Below, piece after piece: positions 8,321 through 13,946 of a DNA stretch of 33,229 bases. A program made the translations under genes and the position numbers. The notes below the pieces were generated by a model. It was not told the origin of the DNA. It searched no databases and saw nothing but the letters and a program-made list of their open reading frames with translations. The stretch spans positions 1-33,229 of IMG/VR virus record IMGVR_UViG_3300010883_000210; one strand, given 5' to 3'. This DNA is from a virus. Within the stretch, counting starts at the first letter, position 1. Each line of letters opens with the position of its first letter.

Positions 8321-9799
8321 ATGGATGAACGATTATTAACTGAAATAAATAGAAACCGTGAAATTATGGGGTTAGAAGGGTTACTAACAGAGTCGTCCGA
8401 AAAGGAAGTAATTGCGGGCATAGAAGGGGGTGTTGACGAAATAATAGAAGTCTTTAAAAAAATAGACCCAGCAGAAAGGGAAGAATTTAAAACTACTATT
8501 ATAGGGGACCTAAAAGATAAAGATATTGATGAAGTAATCATTAATAAATTAATTGAAGAATTCGATAAAATAGAAAAGGTACCTATTAAGGAACAAAGAG
8601 GAATTGGTAGGTATTTTGATTGGAGAAAATGGAGAAAGAAGACATTTTGGGGGACTGTAAGACTATTCACAGGATTTAGGAATGTAGGTAAGGGCCGGAA
8701 AAGGCATATATTTGGAAGAGGTGGTATTTCCTTCGAGAGTGGTTGGATTAAAAAAGGAAAACAAGGTTCGGACAAAAAAGTTACTAGTGTAGAAGAAGTT
8801 GATATAGACCTTCCAGAAGAGGACTGGGATGAATTTTATGAAAAGTATAATGAGAACTTCACGTCAAAAATAAAAAAAGGAAAAAAGGTTTGGACGAATG
8901 CATGGACACAGGAGGATGGAAAATACAGACCGTTTGTTATATCATCTCTTGAGGATTATTCCGAATTAAAAAGACGAGGTAGAAAAAAAGTTGATATTTA
9001 TGTAGGAAACGACCCGGAAAAAACTATAACACCTGGACCAGTTAAAGAATATCCTGATATGGAAACCGAATTTCCAGGTGAGGGACAACCATCCTCAGAT
9101 TATTTTGATGATAATGAATTTAATGTTAGTGGTGTATTTGTAGATAATTTCGCGGAATTTCTAGATAAATTAAAAGCTAAATCTTCAGAACTTCAGGTTC
9201 CAGAAGGAAAACCAGCTTTCTGGTTAAAAGCTTTAGCAGTTGAGACTTCTTGTTCTGCAATAAAAAACGGTCAATCCAGTGATGGTAAAACACGTACATG
9301 GGAACAATTAGCACAAGATAGAGCCCAAACAGGTGTAGACTATATTCTAGAACAATTACAAGCAATGGACCCACCATGTGCTGTGGGTAGTAATGGTGGT
9401 GGTCTAGAAAGTGAAATAGACATTAACGCAAAAGGAGAGAATTATGGTAAAGAATCAGCAGATGGTATTTCCTTAAATGGTACTAGTGGGGATGTGTGGG
9501 GTGACCCAAACATGTCTACGGATAAAGCCAGTTATGAGAAAAATAAATTCTTTAGGACAGCTTTTAACATAGTTATTAACACTAAGTACATAGGGAAAAA
9601 AGATAGAGAAGATGATATCATAACCTGGAGTGATAAATTAGTTGTACGACTGGTAGTACCACCAACTAAAGGATGGGGATTTGGTATGGATTGGGCTCCG
9701 TGGTTTAGACTTCCTAAACTGAAGTGGAGACCACTTGGTTTTTTAGCTGGAATGTTTGGAGCAAAGAAATATAACACTACACGCTGCCCAAACTTCTAA
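8321..9799 (+). CDS. Putative structural protein with OmpA-like domain
   Basis: This 492-aa protein starts MDERLLTEINRNREIMGLEG and carries two LTE peptides in its first 24 residues. A strongly basic, Trp-rich region follows at about 90-135 (RKWRKKTFWG, GKGRKRHIFGRG). Around residues 265-350, WLKALAVETSCSAIKNG followed by WEQLAQDRAQTGVDYILEQL resembles the OmpA-like peptidoglycan-binding fold, whose hallmark is N-x-x-LSxxRAxxVxxYL; the match is partial and the usual GHTD loop is not clear. The C-terminus is rich in Trp, Lys and Pro. It follows the 7420 gene by 7 bp, so the two are cotranscribed. A virion protein that contacts peptidoglycan is a reasonable guess. Its stop abuts the stop of the convergent CAP gene with no spacer. 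Confidence 0.55.
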   Translation: MDERLLTEINRNREIMGLEGLLTESSEKEVIAGIEGGVDEIIEVFKKIDPAEREEFKTTIIGDLKDKDIDEVIINKLIEEFDKIEKVPIKEQRGIGRYFDWRKWRKKTFWGTVRLFTGFRNVGKGRKRHIFGRGGISFESGWIKKGKQGSDKKVTSVEEVDIDLPEEDWDEFYEKYNENFTSKIKKGKKVWTNAWTQEDGKYRPFVISSLEDYSELKRRGRKKVDIYVGNDPEKTITPGPVKEYPDMETEFPGEGQPSSDYFDDNEFNVSGVFVDNFAEFLDKLKAKSSELQVPEGKPAFWLKALAVETSCSAIKNGQSSDGKTRTWEQLAQDRAQTGVDYILEQLQAMDPPCAVGSNGGGLESEIDINAKGENYGKESADGISLNGTSGDVWGDPNMSTDKASYEKNKFFRTAFNIVINTKYIGKKDREDDIITWSDKLVVRLVVPPTKGWGFGMDWAPWFRLPKLKWRPLGFLAGMFGAKKYNTTRCPNF

Positions 9800-10390
9800 T
9801 CATCTAGACTCAACAGAAGAACTTCTAACTACACCAGATATTCTACTACCGACAATAACTAGACCAAAACCAAACCATTCATGTTTTGTACTTAACAACA
9901 TGTCTGTGTGCCAATCAGAATGTACATATGCGTCGAAATAACAATCTGCTATAATTTTATTAATATCTCCATCTTCTGGTGTAATACGTGTAAAAGTCGT
10001 TACTTGGTATAGAGCGATATTTTCTGACATAGACACCCCAACACCTGTATATTTAGAAAGGTCATCATGACCCCAATTCCCAGGCTTTAATTTATAGGCA
10101 TATTGGTCAGAAATTCTAGTTAACCAAGCAGACTCTTTTACTGGTGGTTTACCATAATCAGCTCTAAACTTATTTAAGGCTTCTAATAAATAAGATTCTA
10201 TCTTTTTTTCATTTATGTTATTTAGTACATAATCTTCATTAAATGTAAAAGAACCACCATCTTTTGGTAGAGTCGTGTGACGATTACCAGAACACTCATA
10301 AGACCAAACATCAGAATATAAAGGATATTTGTGTTGTCCATATAATGTCATTGAAGCTAAAACAAGAAGAGTGATTAATATTTTTTTCAT
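9800..10390 (-). CDS. Secreted CAP/SCP-domain protein
   Basis: This 196-aa protein begins with a clear signal peptide (MKKILITLLVLASMTLYGQ) of flavobacterial style, so it should be exported by the host. From about residue 62 it matches the CAP (SCP/PR-1) fold: helix LLEALNKFRADYGKPP, then A-Y-x-x-x-x-x-x-x-WGHDD (His108), G-V-x-M-SENIA (Glu123), and the H-S-DWHTDML segment (His157, His161) with a final GFGLVIV strand. These His and Glu residues are those lining the CAP cavity. Bacterial CAP proteins have varied or unknown roles, so the effect on the host is not predictable. It is the last gene of a leftward cassette and has its own TATCTTTG promoter element about 80 bp upstream. Its stop abuts the stop of the convergent 8321-9799 gene. 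Confidence 0.8.
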   Translation of the reverse strand: MKKILITLLVLASMTLYGQHKYPLYSDVWSYECSGNRHTTLPKDGGSFTFNEDYVLNNINEKKIESYLLEALNKFRADYGKPPVKESAWLTRISDQYAYKLKPGNWGHDDLSKYTGVGVSMSENIALYQVTTFTRITPEDGDINKIIADCYFDAYVHSDWHTDMLLSTKHEWFGFGLVIVGSRISGVVRSSSVESR

Positions 10391-10406
10391 TTGATTTTAT
10401 TTATTT

Positions 10407-10416
10407 GGTTAAACAT
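10407..10416 (-). promoter_or_regulatory. Leader motif ATGTTTAACC (copy 1)
   Basis: On the minus strand ATGTTTAACC precedes the CAP gene start by 16 nt and is followed by an A/T-rich tract. The same 10-mer precedes the 10777 gene. A related GTTTAACCC lies before the exonuclease gene at 30347. Confidence 0.35.
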
Positions 10417-10471
10417 TCGGTATAATATAGTATACGAGATTAGTTGCTTAATGTTTCATATATCGACACTA

Positions 10472-10479
10472 CAAAGATA
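10472..10479 (-). promoter_or_regulatory. Bacteroidetes-type -7 element (TATCTTTG)
   Basis: On the minus strand TTATCTTTGTAGT contains TAnnTTTG, the -7 consensus of Bacteroidetes primary sigma promoters. The same 13-mer occurs at 11287-11299. No TTG is found at the expected -33 spacing here, so it is the weaker of the two. It would give the CAP gene a leader of about 75 nt. Confidence 0.5.
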
Positions 10480-10531
10480 AGGAATAAGGGTAATATTGTT
10501 GGCGTTACACTGGGCTTAGGAACTTAATATA

Positions 10532-10777
10532 CTAATCTTTATCGGATATTAATTTACCACCATTTAAGAAGATAAGAACAAATATCATTGGGGCTAGTAT
10601 AGGTGCTTTAATTATGTGGGTTATAATGTAGAATACGTACCACTTACCAGTAGGTGTTTCACCACGTCGGGACTCAAAAGATAAGTAACCACTACGAATA
10701 TCTTTTTCGTTAATTAATAAAAAGACAAACATTAATATTTGTGATACAACAAGGTAAGGTATAATATATTCTAACAT
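10532..10777 (-). CDS. Small two-helix membrane protein
   Basis: This 81-aa protein has two predicted membrane spans, about residues 4-22 (IIPYLVVSQILMFVFLL) and 48-73 (VFYIITHIIKAPILAPMIFVLIF). They are separated by a polar loop of about 25 residues containing SFESRRGETPTGKWY. There is no signal peptidase site. I recognise no family. Two spans and small size would fit a holin or antiholin, but also any small envelope protein. It is the middle gene of the leftward cassette, flanked by two genes for exported proteins, which suggests a common role at the host envelope. A 12-bp palindrome (10807-10818) and the ATGTTTAACC motif lie in its leader. Confidence 0.6.
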   Translation of the reverse strand: MLEYIIPYLVVSQILMFVFLLINEKDIRSGYLSFESRRGETPTGKWYVFYIITHIIKAPILAPMIFVLIFLNGGKLISDKD

Positions 10778-10795
10778 AATTTTATTTTTTTTAAG

Positions 10796-10818
10796 GGTTA
10801 AACATCTATATTAATATA
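10796..10818 (-). promoter_or_regulatory. Leader motif plus 12-bp palindrome
   Basis: ATGTTTAACC (minus strand, 10805-10796) lies 18 nt before the ATG at 10777. Just upstream is the perfect palindrome TATATTAATATA (10807-10818). The CAP gene leader likewise has an inverted repeat (GTATA-N6-TATAC, 10421-10436) at the same relative place. The paired arrangement suggests a shared control element, but AT-only palindromes also arise by chance. Confidence 0.3.
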
Positions 10819-10839
10819 TACGAATTATTATGTAAAAGG

Positions 10840-11286
10840 TTACTTATAATCAGGTCTAAAAGCTATAAAACCACTATAATCGGTAAAAGAATAATGTTCT
10901 TGTAGGGTAAAAATGACCATACCATTATCTTCTAAAAATAAAAATCCGTAATTACCACTATATGAATCGTATATGTTGTAAGTAATACCATAATCTTTTA
11001 TTTTGTTACTACTGACAATAACCAACTCGTAACTCTCTACTACACCAGTATTTGTGGATAGACGTTCCACATATACGTAGGATTGGTTAGTGTCTACTAA
11101 CACCGTGTTTTTGGACTCACTAAGGTTATTTATGGTTATATTAGATATGTCCGACTCGATTAACAACCCAGAATATTCCGGTAAAGAAATAGACATATTA
11201 TACGTGGTATCTAACAACTCAACTTGTTGGGAAATGGAAGTTAATGGTACTAGTAATGTTAATAATATTCTTATAATGTTTATCAT
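10840..11286 (-). CDS. Secreted or periplasmic hypothetical protein
   Basis: This 148-aa protein has an N-terminal signal peptide (MINIIRILLTLLVPLTSISQ) with likely cleavage near the SQ. The remainder is beta-strand-like (YVYVERLSTNTGVVESYELVIVSSNK, YGFLFLEDNGMVIFTLQEHY) without cysteines, and I recognise no family. It is the first gene of the leftward cassette and is preceded by the best host-type promoter in the window. The -7 element lies so close that the predicted transcript starts at or within a few bases of the ATG. The mRNA may therefore be leaderless, unless translation starts at a later codon. Together with the two downstream genes it looks like a moron cassette acting on the host envelope. 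Confidence 0.65.
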   Translation of the reverse strand: MINIIRILLTLLVPLTSISQQVELLDTTYNMSISLPEYSGLLIESDISNITINNLSESKNTVLVDTNQSYVYVERLSTNTGVVESYELVIVSSNKIKDYGITYNIYDSYSGNYGFLFLEDNGMVIFTLQEHYSFTDYSGFIAFRPDYK

Positions 11287-11290
11287 ACTA

Positions 11291-11320
11291 CAAAGATAAT
11301 AAATAAAATTGAATAAACAA
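11291..11320 (-). promoter_or_regulatory. Host-type promoter TTG-N19-TATCTTTG
   Basis: On the minus strand TTG (11320-11318) is followed by exactly 19 bases and then TATCTTTG (11298-11291). This is a full match to the Bacteroidetes primary sigma consensus (TTG at -33, TAnnTTTG at -7). The start codon of the 148-aa gene is at 11286, only 4 nt after the -7 element. It sits back to back with the rightward TATTTATA motif at 11331. Confidence 0.65.
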
Positions 11321-11330
11321 AATTAAATTG

Positions 11331-11338
11331 TATTTATA
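11331..11338 (+). promoter_or_regulatory. TATTTATA motif before HAD gene
   Basis: TTGTATTTATATTATATG: the motif ends only 4 nt before the ATG at 11343, by far the shortest spacing. If the motif works like a -10 element, the mRNA would be leaderless or would start inside the first codons. Confidence 0.45.
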
Positions 11339-11342
11339 TTAT

Positions 11343-12203
11343 ATGAAAAAAGATATTATTTTGACAGAAAGTCAATTAAAGAAAGTATTAACACTAATAA
11401 AAGAAAATATACCCAACCCAAACATAGTTCGTGCATATTCTTTTGATTGGGATGATAATATTATTAACATGCCTACCACAATAAAAATGTTAAAAAAAAC
11501 AGGTAACGAGTGGGATAGGGTTAATGTTACAACTTCAGAGTTTGCTAGAGTTAGGGACAATAAAAATTATAAATTAGATGAAGGAGCATTTGATAACTTT
11601 ATAAGTGATGACTCTTTCTTAAGTGATTTGGAGAACGGACTAGAAACCAGTTCATTTGCCCCATCATTTGATAAGTTTAAGGAAGCTCTCATGTACGCAA
11701 ACCCAATTTCAATCATTACAGCTAGGGGCCAAAGTCCAGAGGTTTTAAGAAAGGGGATGGACCTAGTAATTTCTTACACCTTTAGTGAAGAAGAACTAAA
11801 GACAATGATAGATAATATTCAACAAAGTATACCAGAGTTAGATGGTGAAGACCCTAACACTATATTAAAAACATATTTAGATAGTCAAGACTACCACCCA
11901 GTAACCTCCACCCAATTCATAGAAAAATTTGAAACTGGTAGTGACTCAGCTCTTAACCCAGAAGAAAATAAGAAAATAGCTTTAAGGGATTATGTGAGCA
12001 AAATAGTATATAAAGCTAAACAAATGGTTAATAGTGAACATAATAAATTATCTGTAGGGTTTAGTGACGATGACTTAGGTAATATAAACGCTATCATACC
12101 ATTTATAGAAAATGTTCTACAAGCAGAATTCCCTAACGTTACTTTTGTTGTGTATGACACTTCAGACGGAGGAAATAAAAAAATAACACTAAAGAAGGTA
12201 TAA
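11343..12203 (+). CDS. HAD-superfamily phosphatase-like protein
   Basis: This 286-aa protein carries the HAD hydrolase motifs: motif I FDWDDN (Asp35 and Asp37, the nucleophile and the acid/base), motif II SIITARG (about 123-129, Thr in the expected place) and motif IV VGFSDDDLGN (about 238-246, acidic pair for Mg2+). A lysine for motif III could come from the NKKIALRDYVSK stretch. The substrate is unknown; HAD enzymes dephosphorylate nucleotides, sugars or nucleic-acid ends. The frame is open upstream to a TTG at 11328, but ATG 11343 gives the N-terminus MKKDIILTESQLKKVL, which matches the LTE-x-x-L peptides in neighbouring proteins, so I prefer it. It lies in the late region just before the tail tube gene, not among nucleotide metabolism genes. 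Confidence 0.8.
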   Translation: MKKDIILTESQLKKVLTLIKENIPNPNIVRAYSFDWDDNIINMPTTIKMLKKTGNEWDRVNVTTSEFARVRDNKNYKLDEGAFDNFISDDSFLSDLENGLETSSFAPSFDKFKEALMYANPISIITARGQSPEVLRKGMDLVISYTFSEEELKTMIDNIQQSIPELDGEDPNTILKTYLDSQDYHPVTSTQFIEKFETGSDSALNPEENKKIALRDYVSKIVYKAKQMVNSEHNKLSVGFSDDDLGNINAIIPFIENVLQAEFPNVTFVVYDTSDGGNKKITLKKV

Positions 12204-12227
12204 TAATACGTTTTTTCAACCTGAGTA

Positions 12228-12235
12228 TATTTATA
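12228..12235 (+). promoter_or_regulatory. TATTTATA motif before tail tube
   Basis: GAGTATATTTATAGGTATAAC lies 40 nt before the tube ATG, the same distance as for the sheath gene. It is followed by an A-rich leader (repeated AAACAAAA) with no Shine-Dalgarno sequence. Confidence 0.55.
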
Positions 12236-12275
12236 GGTATAACAATAAAATAAACAAAAACAAAAACAAAAGAAT

Positions 12276-12764
12276 ATGGCCGATTTATTAATGAAAATGC
12301 CGATACCGTACGAACCAAAGAAAAAGAATAGGTTTATTCTAAGATTTGACTCGTCATTAGGTATTAATGAGTGGTATGTAGAGAGTACATCAAGACCACA
12401 AATAACTATAAATCCAGTTGAGGTACCATTTTTAAATACTTCCACATATGTGGCTGGTAGATTTACTTGGGGTACGATTAATGTAACGTTTAGAGACCCT
12501 ATTGGTCCTTCAGCAGCACAAGCATTAATGGAGTGGGTTAGATTACATTCAGAATCAGTAACGGGTAGAATGGGTTACGCTGCTGGATACAAAAAGAATA
12601 TAGACTTAGAAATGCTAGACCCAACAGGTGTTGTGGTGGAAAAATGGATATTACAAGGGTGTTTCTTAACTGACGTTAACTTTAATGACTTAGGTTATAG
12701 TGATGACGGTCTTGCAAATATAGCGGCTACATTACGTCCAGACCGTTGTATTTTAGTTTACTAA
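12276..12764 (+). CDS. Tail tube protein (gp19-like)
   Basis: This 162-aa protein is the subunit of the inner tail tube. Length and pattern match T4 gp19 (163 aa): KNRFILRFDSSLGINEWYVESTSRPQITINPVEVPFLN near the N-terminus, then the strand GRFTWGTINVTFRDPIGPSAAQALMEWVRLHS, then LEMLDPTGVVVEKWILQGCFLTDVNFNDLGYSDDGLANIAATLRPDRCIL at the end. The P-x-x-x-x-x-x-x-E-V/I-PFLN, W-x-x-x-x-V-x-FRD-P and W-x-L-x-GCF elements are hallmarks of contractile-tail tubes. It is expressed as a single gene between a TATTTATA motif and a strong terminator, fitting a protein needed in many copies. T4 also keeps the sheath and tube genes together, but here they are separated by about 4.9 kb. Confidence 0.93.
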   Translation: MADLLMKMPIPYEPKKKNRFILRFDSSLGINEWYVESTSRPQITINPVEVPFLNTSTYVAGRFTWGTINVTFRDPIGPSAAQALMEWVRLHSESVTGRMGYAAGYKKNIDLEMLDPTGVVVEKWILQGCFLTDVNFNDLGYSDDGLANIAATLRPDRCILVY

Positions 12765-12786
12765 CATAAAACCTTACATAGACTAT

Positions 12787-12812
12787 AAAAGTCCTCAGAC
12801 GGGGACTTTTTT
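12787..12812 (+). terminator. Intrinsic terminator after tail tube gene
   Basis: AAAAGTCC pairs with GGACTTTT across an 8-nt loop, and the 3' arm runs into T's to give six T's in a row. It lies 23 nt after the tube stop codon and is the clearest intrinsic terminator in the window. Confidence 0.8.
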
Positions 12813-12947
12813 ATGCGCTAAAACAAACTTGTTAATAACTAAAGAAAATATGGTGGGTAAATCATTTACTTTATAGATTTACTTATTCATGCTTATTGCG
12901 TAAATAATAAATTAGTTGTTTATTTTACAAATAAAACATAAACACTA

Positions 12948-12955
12948 TATTTACA
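12948..12955 (+). promoter_or_regulatory. TATTTACA variant before baseplate gene
   Basis: CTATATTTACAAATATAAAA differs from the consensus by one base and ends 29 nt before ATG 12985. A literal TATAAATA also lies directly against the ATG (12977-12984), too close to act as a -10 for this gene. The 12813-12947 stretch upstream holds no gene that I can support. Confidence 0.4.
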
Positions 12956-12984
12956 AATATAAAATGTATTTTAAATTATAAATA

Positions 12985-13746
12985 ATGCAAGAACAATTAA
13001 CAGACCCAGCAGCAGATTCTATATTACCTTATGATGTAGTAACTCTACCATCACAAGGAATATTTTATAAGGATAGAAAAAAATCAGTAAAGGTATCTTA
13101 TTTAAACGCATCTGACGAAAATTTATTAGCTTCACCATCATTAACAGAGACAGGTAAGTTAATCGACACATTATTATCTAGAAAAATTCTAGATAAAGAT
13201 ATATTATTACAAGATATGCCAGATTGTGATAAAGAAGCTATTCTAATATTCTTACGTAATACCGCGTTTGGTACAGAATATAATGTCACGGTAATTGACA
13301 GAAAGACTGAAAAGGAATTCACCACAAAAATTGACCTATCAGTTTTAAGAACAAAAGATATTACGGTAGAGTTAGATGAAAATAACGAATTCGAACACTT
13401 CCTAGAAATTTCAAAAAAGAAAGTAAGGTTAAGTTTTATATCCCCAGCTGACGAACAAGAGTTAAAAAAAATAGACGAGACACACAAAAACGACCCAATT
13501 AGTCCATATATGACTAAACAATTAGCAAAAATGCTTAAGGAGGTTGATGGTGTTAGAGACCCTATGAGTATTCACCAGTTTATACAAACAATGCCTATTA
13601 GAGATTCACAAATAATAAGAAAAGTGGTCCGTGACAATACACCAGAATTGGACTTAACAGTTAGTGTGACAACTCCGTCAAACGAGACACAACAACTGAG
13701 AATTAATTTCGGTGTAGAGTTTTTTCGTCCTTTCTACGGCATATAG
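12985..13746 (+). CDS. Baseplate hub assembly protein (gp26-like), frame-0 product
   Basis: This 253-aa protein matches the T4 base plate protein family that contains gp26 (208 aa in T4). The N-terminal part has DVVTLPSQGIFYKDRKKSVKVSYLNASDENLL, the LPS-x-G-x-x-Y and E-x-x-L signature. A middle helix follows (LIDTLLSRKILDKDILLQDMPDCDKEAILIFLRNTAFG), then the DDT-like core and a final LRINFGVEFFRPFYG. Members of this family typically end near an FFxP motif, as here. The gene lies directly upstream of the tape measure gene. A second frame, open from 13718 to 13915, continues with a plausible protein sequence, so a longer fusion made by frameshifting at the T6 run 13720-13725 is likely (next entry). 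Confidence 0.75.
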   Translation: MQEQLTDPAADSILPYDVVTLPSQGIFYKDRKKSVKVSYLNASDENLLASPSLTETGKLIDTLLSRKILDKDILLQDMPDCDKEAILIFLRNTAFGTEYNVTVIDRKTEKEFTTKIDLSVLRTKDITVELDENNEFEHFLEISKKKVRLSFISPADEQELKKIDETHKNDPISPYMTKQLAKMLKEVDGVRDPMSIHQFIQTMPIRDSQIIRKVVRDNTPELDLTVSVTTPSNETQQLRINFGVEFFRPFYGI

Positions 13747-13915
13747 GAATGCCCTATTGCAAGAGTTTTATTATCTTATGCAACACTTACATATAGCTTG
13801 GTCCGACCTATTAATAATGCCAACCTTCGAAAGAAGATTCTACGTAGATTTTTTATCTGAGGAGTTTGCCAAAAAAAGAGAGGCAATTGAAAAACAAAAT
13901 AGCCAACGTAAATAA
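13718..13915 (+). CDS. Frameshift extension or small ORF downstream of gp26-like gene
   Basis: This frame is +1 (equivalently -2) relative to the gp26-like gene. It is open from 13718, overlaps that gene by 29 nt and ends at TAA 13913-13915. The product includes AYRNALLQEFYYLMQHLHIAWSDLL and MPTFERRFYVDFLSEEFAKKRE. The W-x-D-L-x-x-MP-x-x-x-RR-F/Y-Y pattern is like the short domain following tail assembly chaperones and gp26-type proteins in other phages. No good start is available: TTG at 13757 or ATG at 13778 (45 aa), the latter cutting into the domain, and neither has an upstream ribosome-binding site. A shift at TTT TTT C would give a fusion of about 309 residues. Independent translation from 13778 or a sequence error are alternatives. 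Confidence 0.6.
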   Translation, partial: SFFVLSTAYRNALLQEFYYLMQHLHIAWSDLLIMPTFERRFYVDFLSEEFAKKREAIEKQNSQRK

Positions 13916-13924
13916 TGTTTTAAG

Positions 13925-13932
13925 TATTTATC
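13925..13932 (+). promoter_or_regulatory. TATTTATC motif before tape measure
   Basis: AGTATTTATCATTAAAGG ends 14 nt before ATG 13947. Fifteen bases (TATTTATCATTAAAG) are identical to the element before the helicase gene at 31834. Confidence 0.5.
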
Positions 13933-13946
13933 ATTAAAGGTTTATT

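Noticed and set aside
8257-8775. 172-aa leftward frame across the 7420 and 8321 genes
   Set aside because: Its Ser/Pro/Phe/Leu-rich sequence is what antisense of Lys/Glu/Gly-rich coding DNA gives, and two rightward genes already explain the region.
9818-9835. AGAAG-AA-CTTCT inverted repeat near the convergent stop codons
   Set aside because: The loop is two bases, too small for a hairpin, and there is no T run; not a terminator.
9756-9941. 61-aa rightward frame over the end of the 8321 gene and start of the convergent CAP gene
   Set aside because: Overlaps two better-supported genes, one of them antisense, and has no start context.
11328-11342. TTG start five codons upstream for the HAD gene
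   Set aside because: ATG 11343 gives an N-terminus matching neighbouring LTE peptides; the TTG would overlap the TATTTATA motif.
11990-12445. 151-aa leftward frame over the end of the HAD gene and start of the tube gene
   Set aside because: Crosses a promoter-like region and the start of a confident tube gene on the other strand; composition is that of antisense DNA.
12977-12984. Literal TATAAATA next to ATG 12985
   Set aside because: Directly against the start codon, so it cannot be a -10 for this gene; probably chance in AT-rich DNA.
13098-13487. 129-aa leftward frame inside the gp26-like gene
   Set aside because: Antisense shadow of a coding region with clear family motifs.
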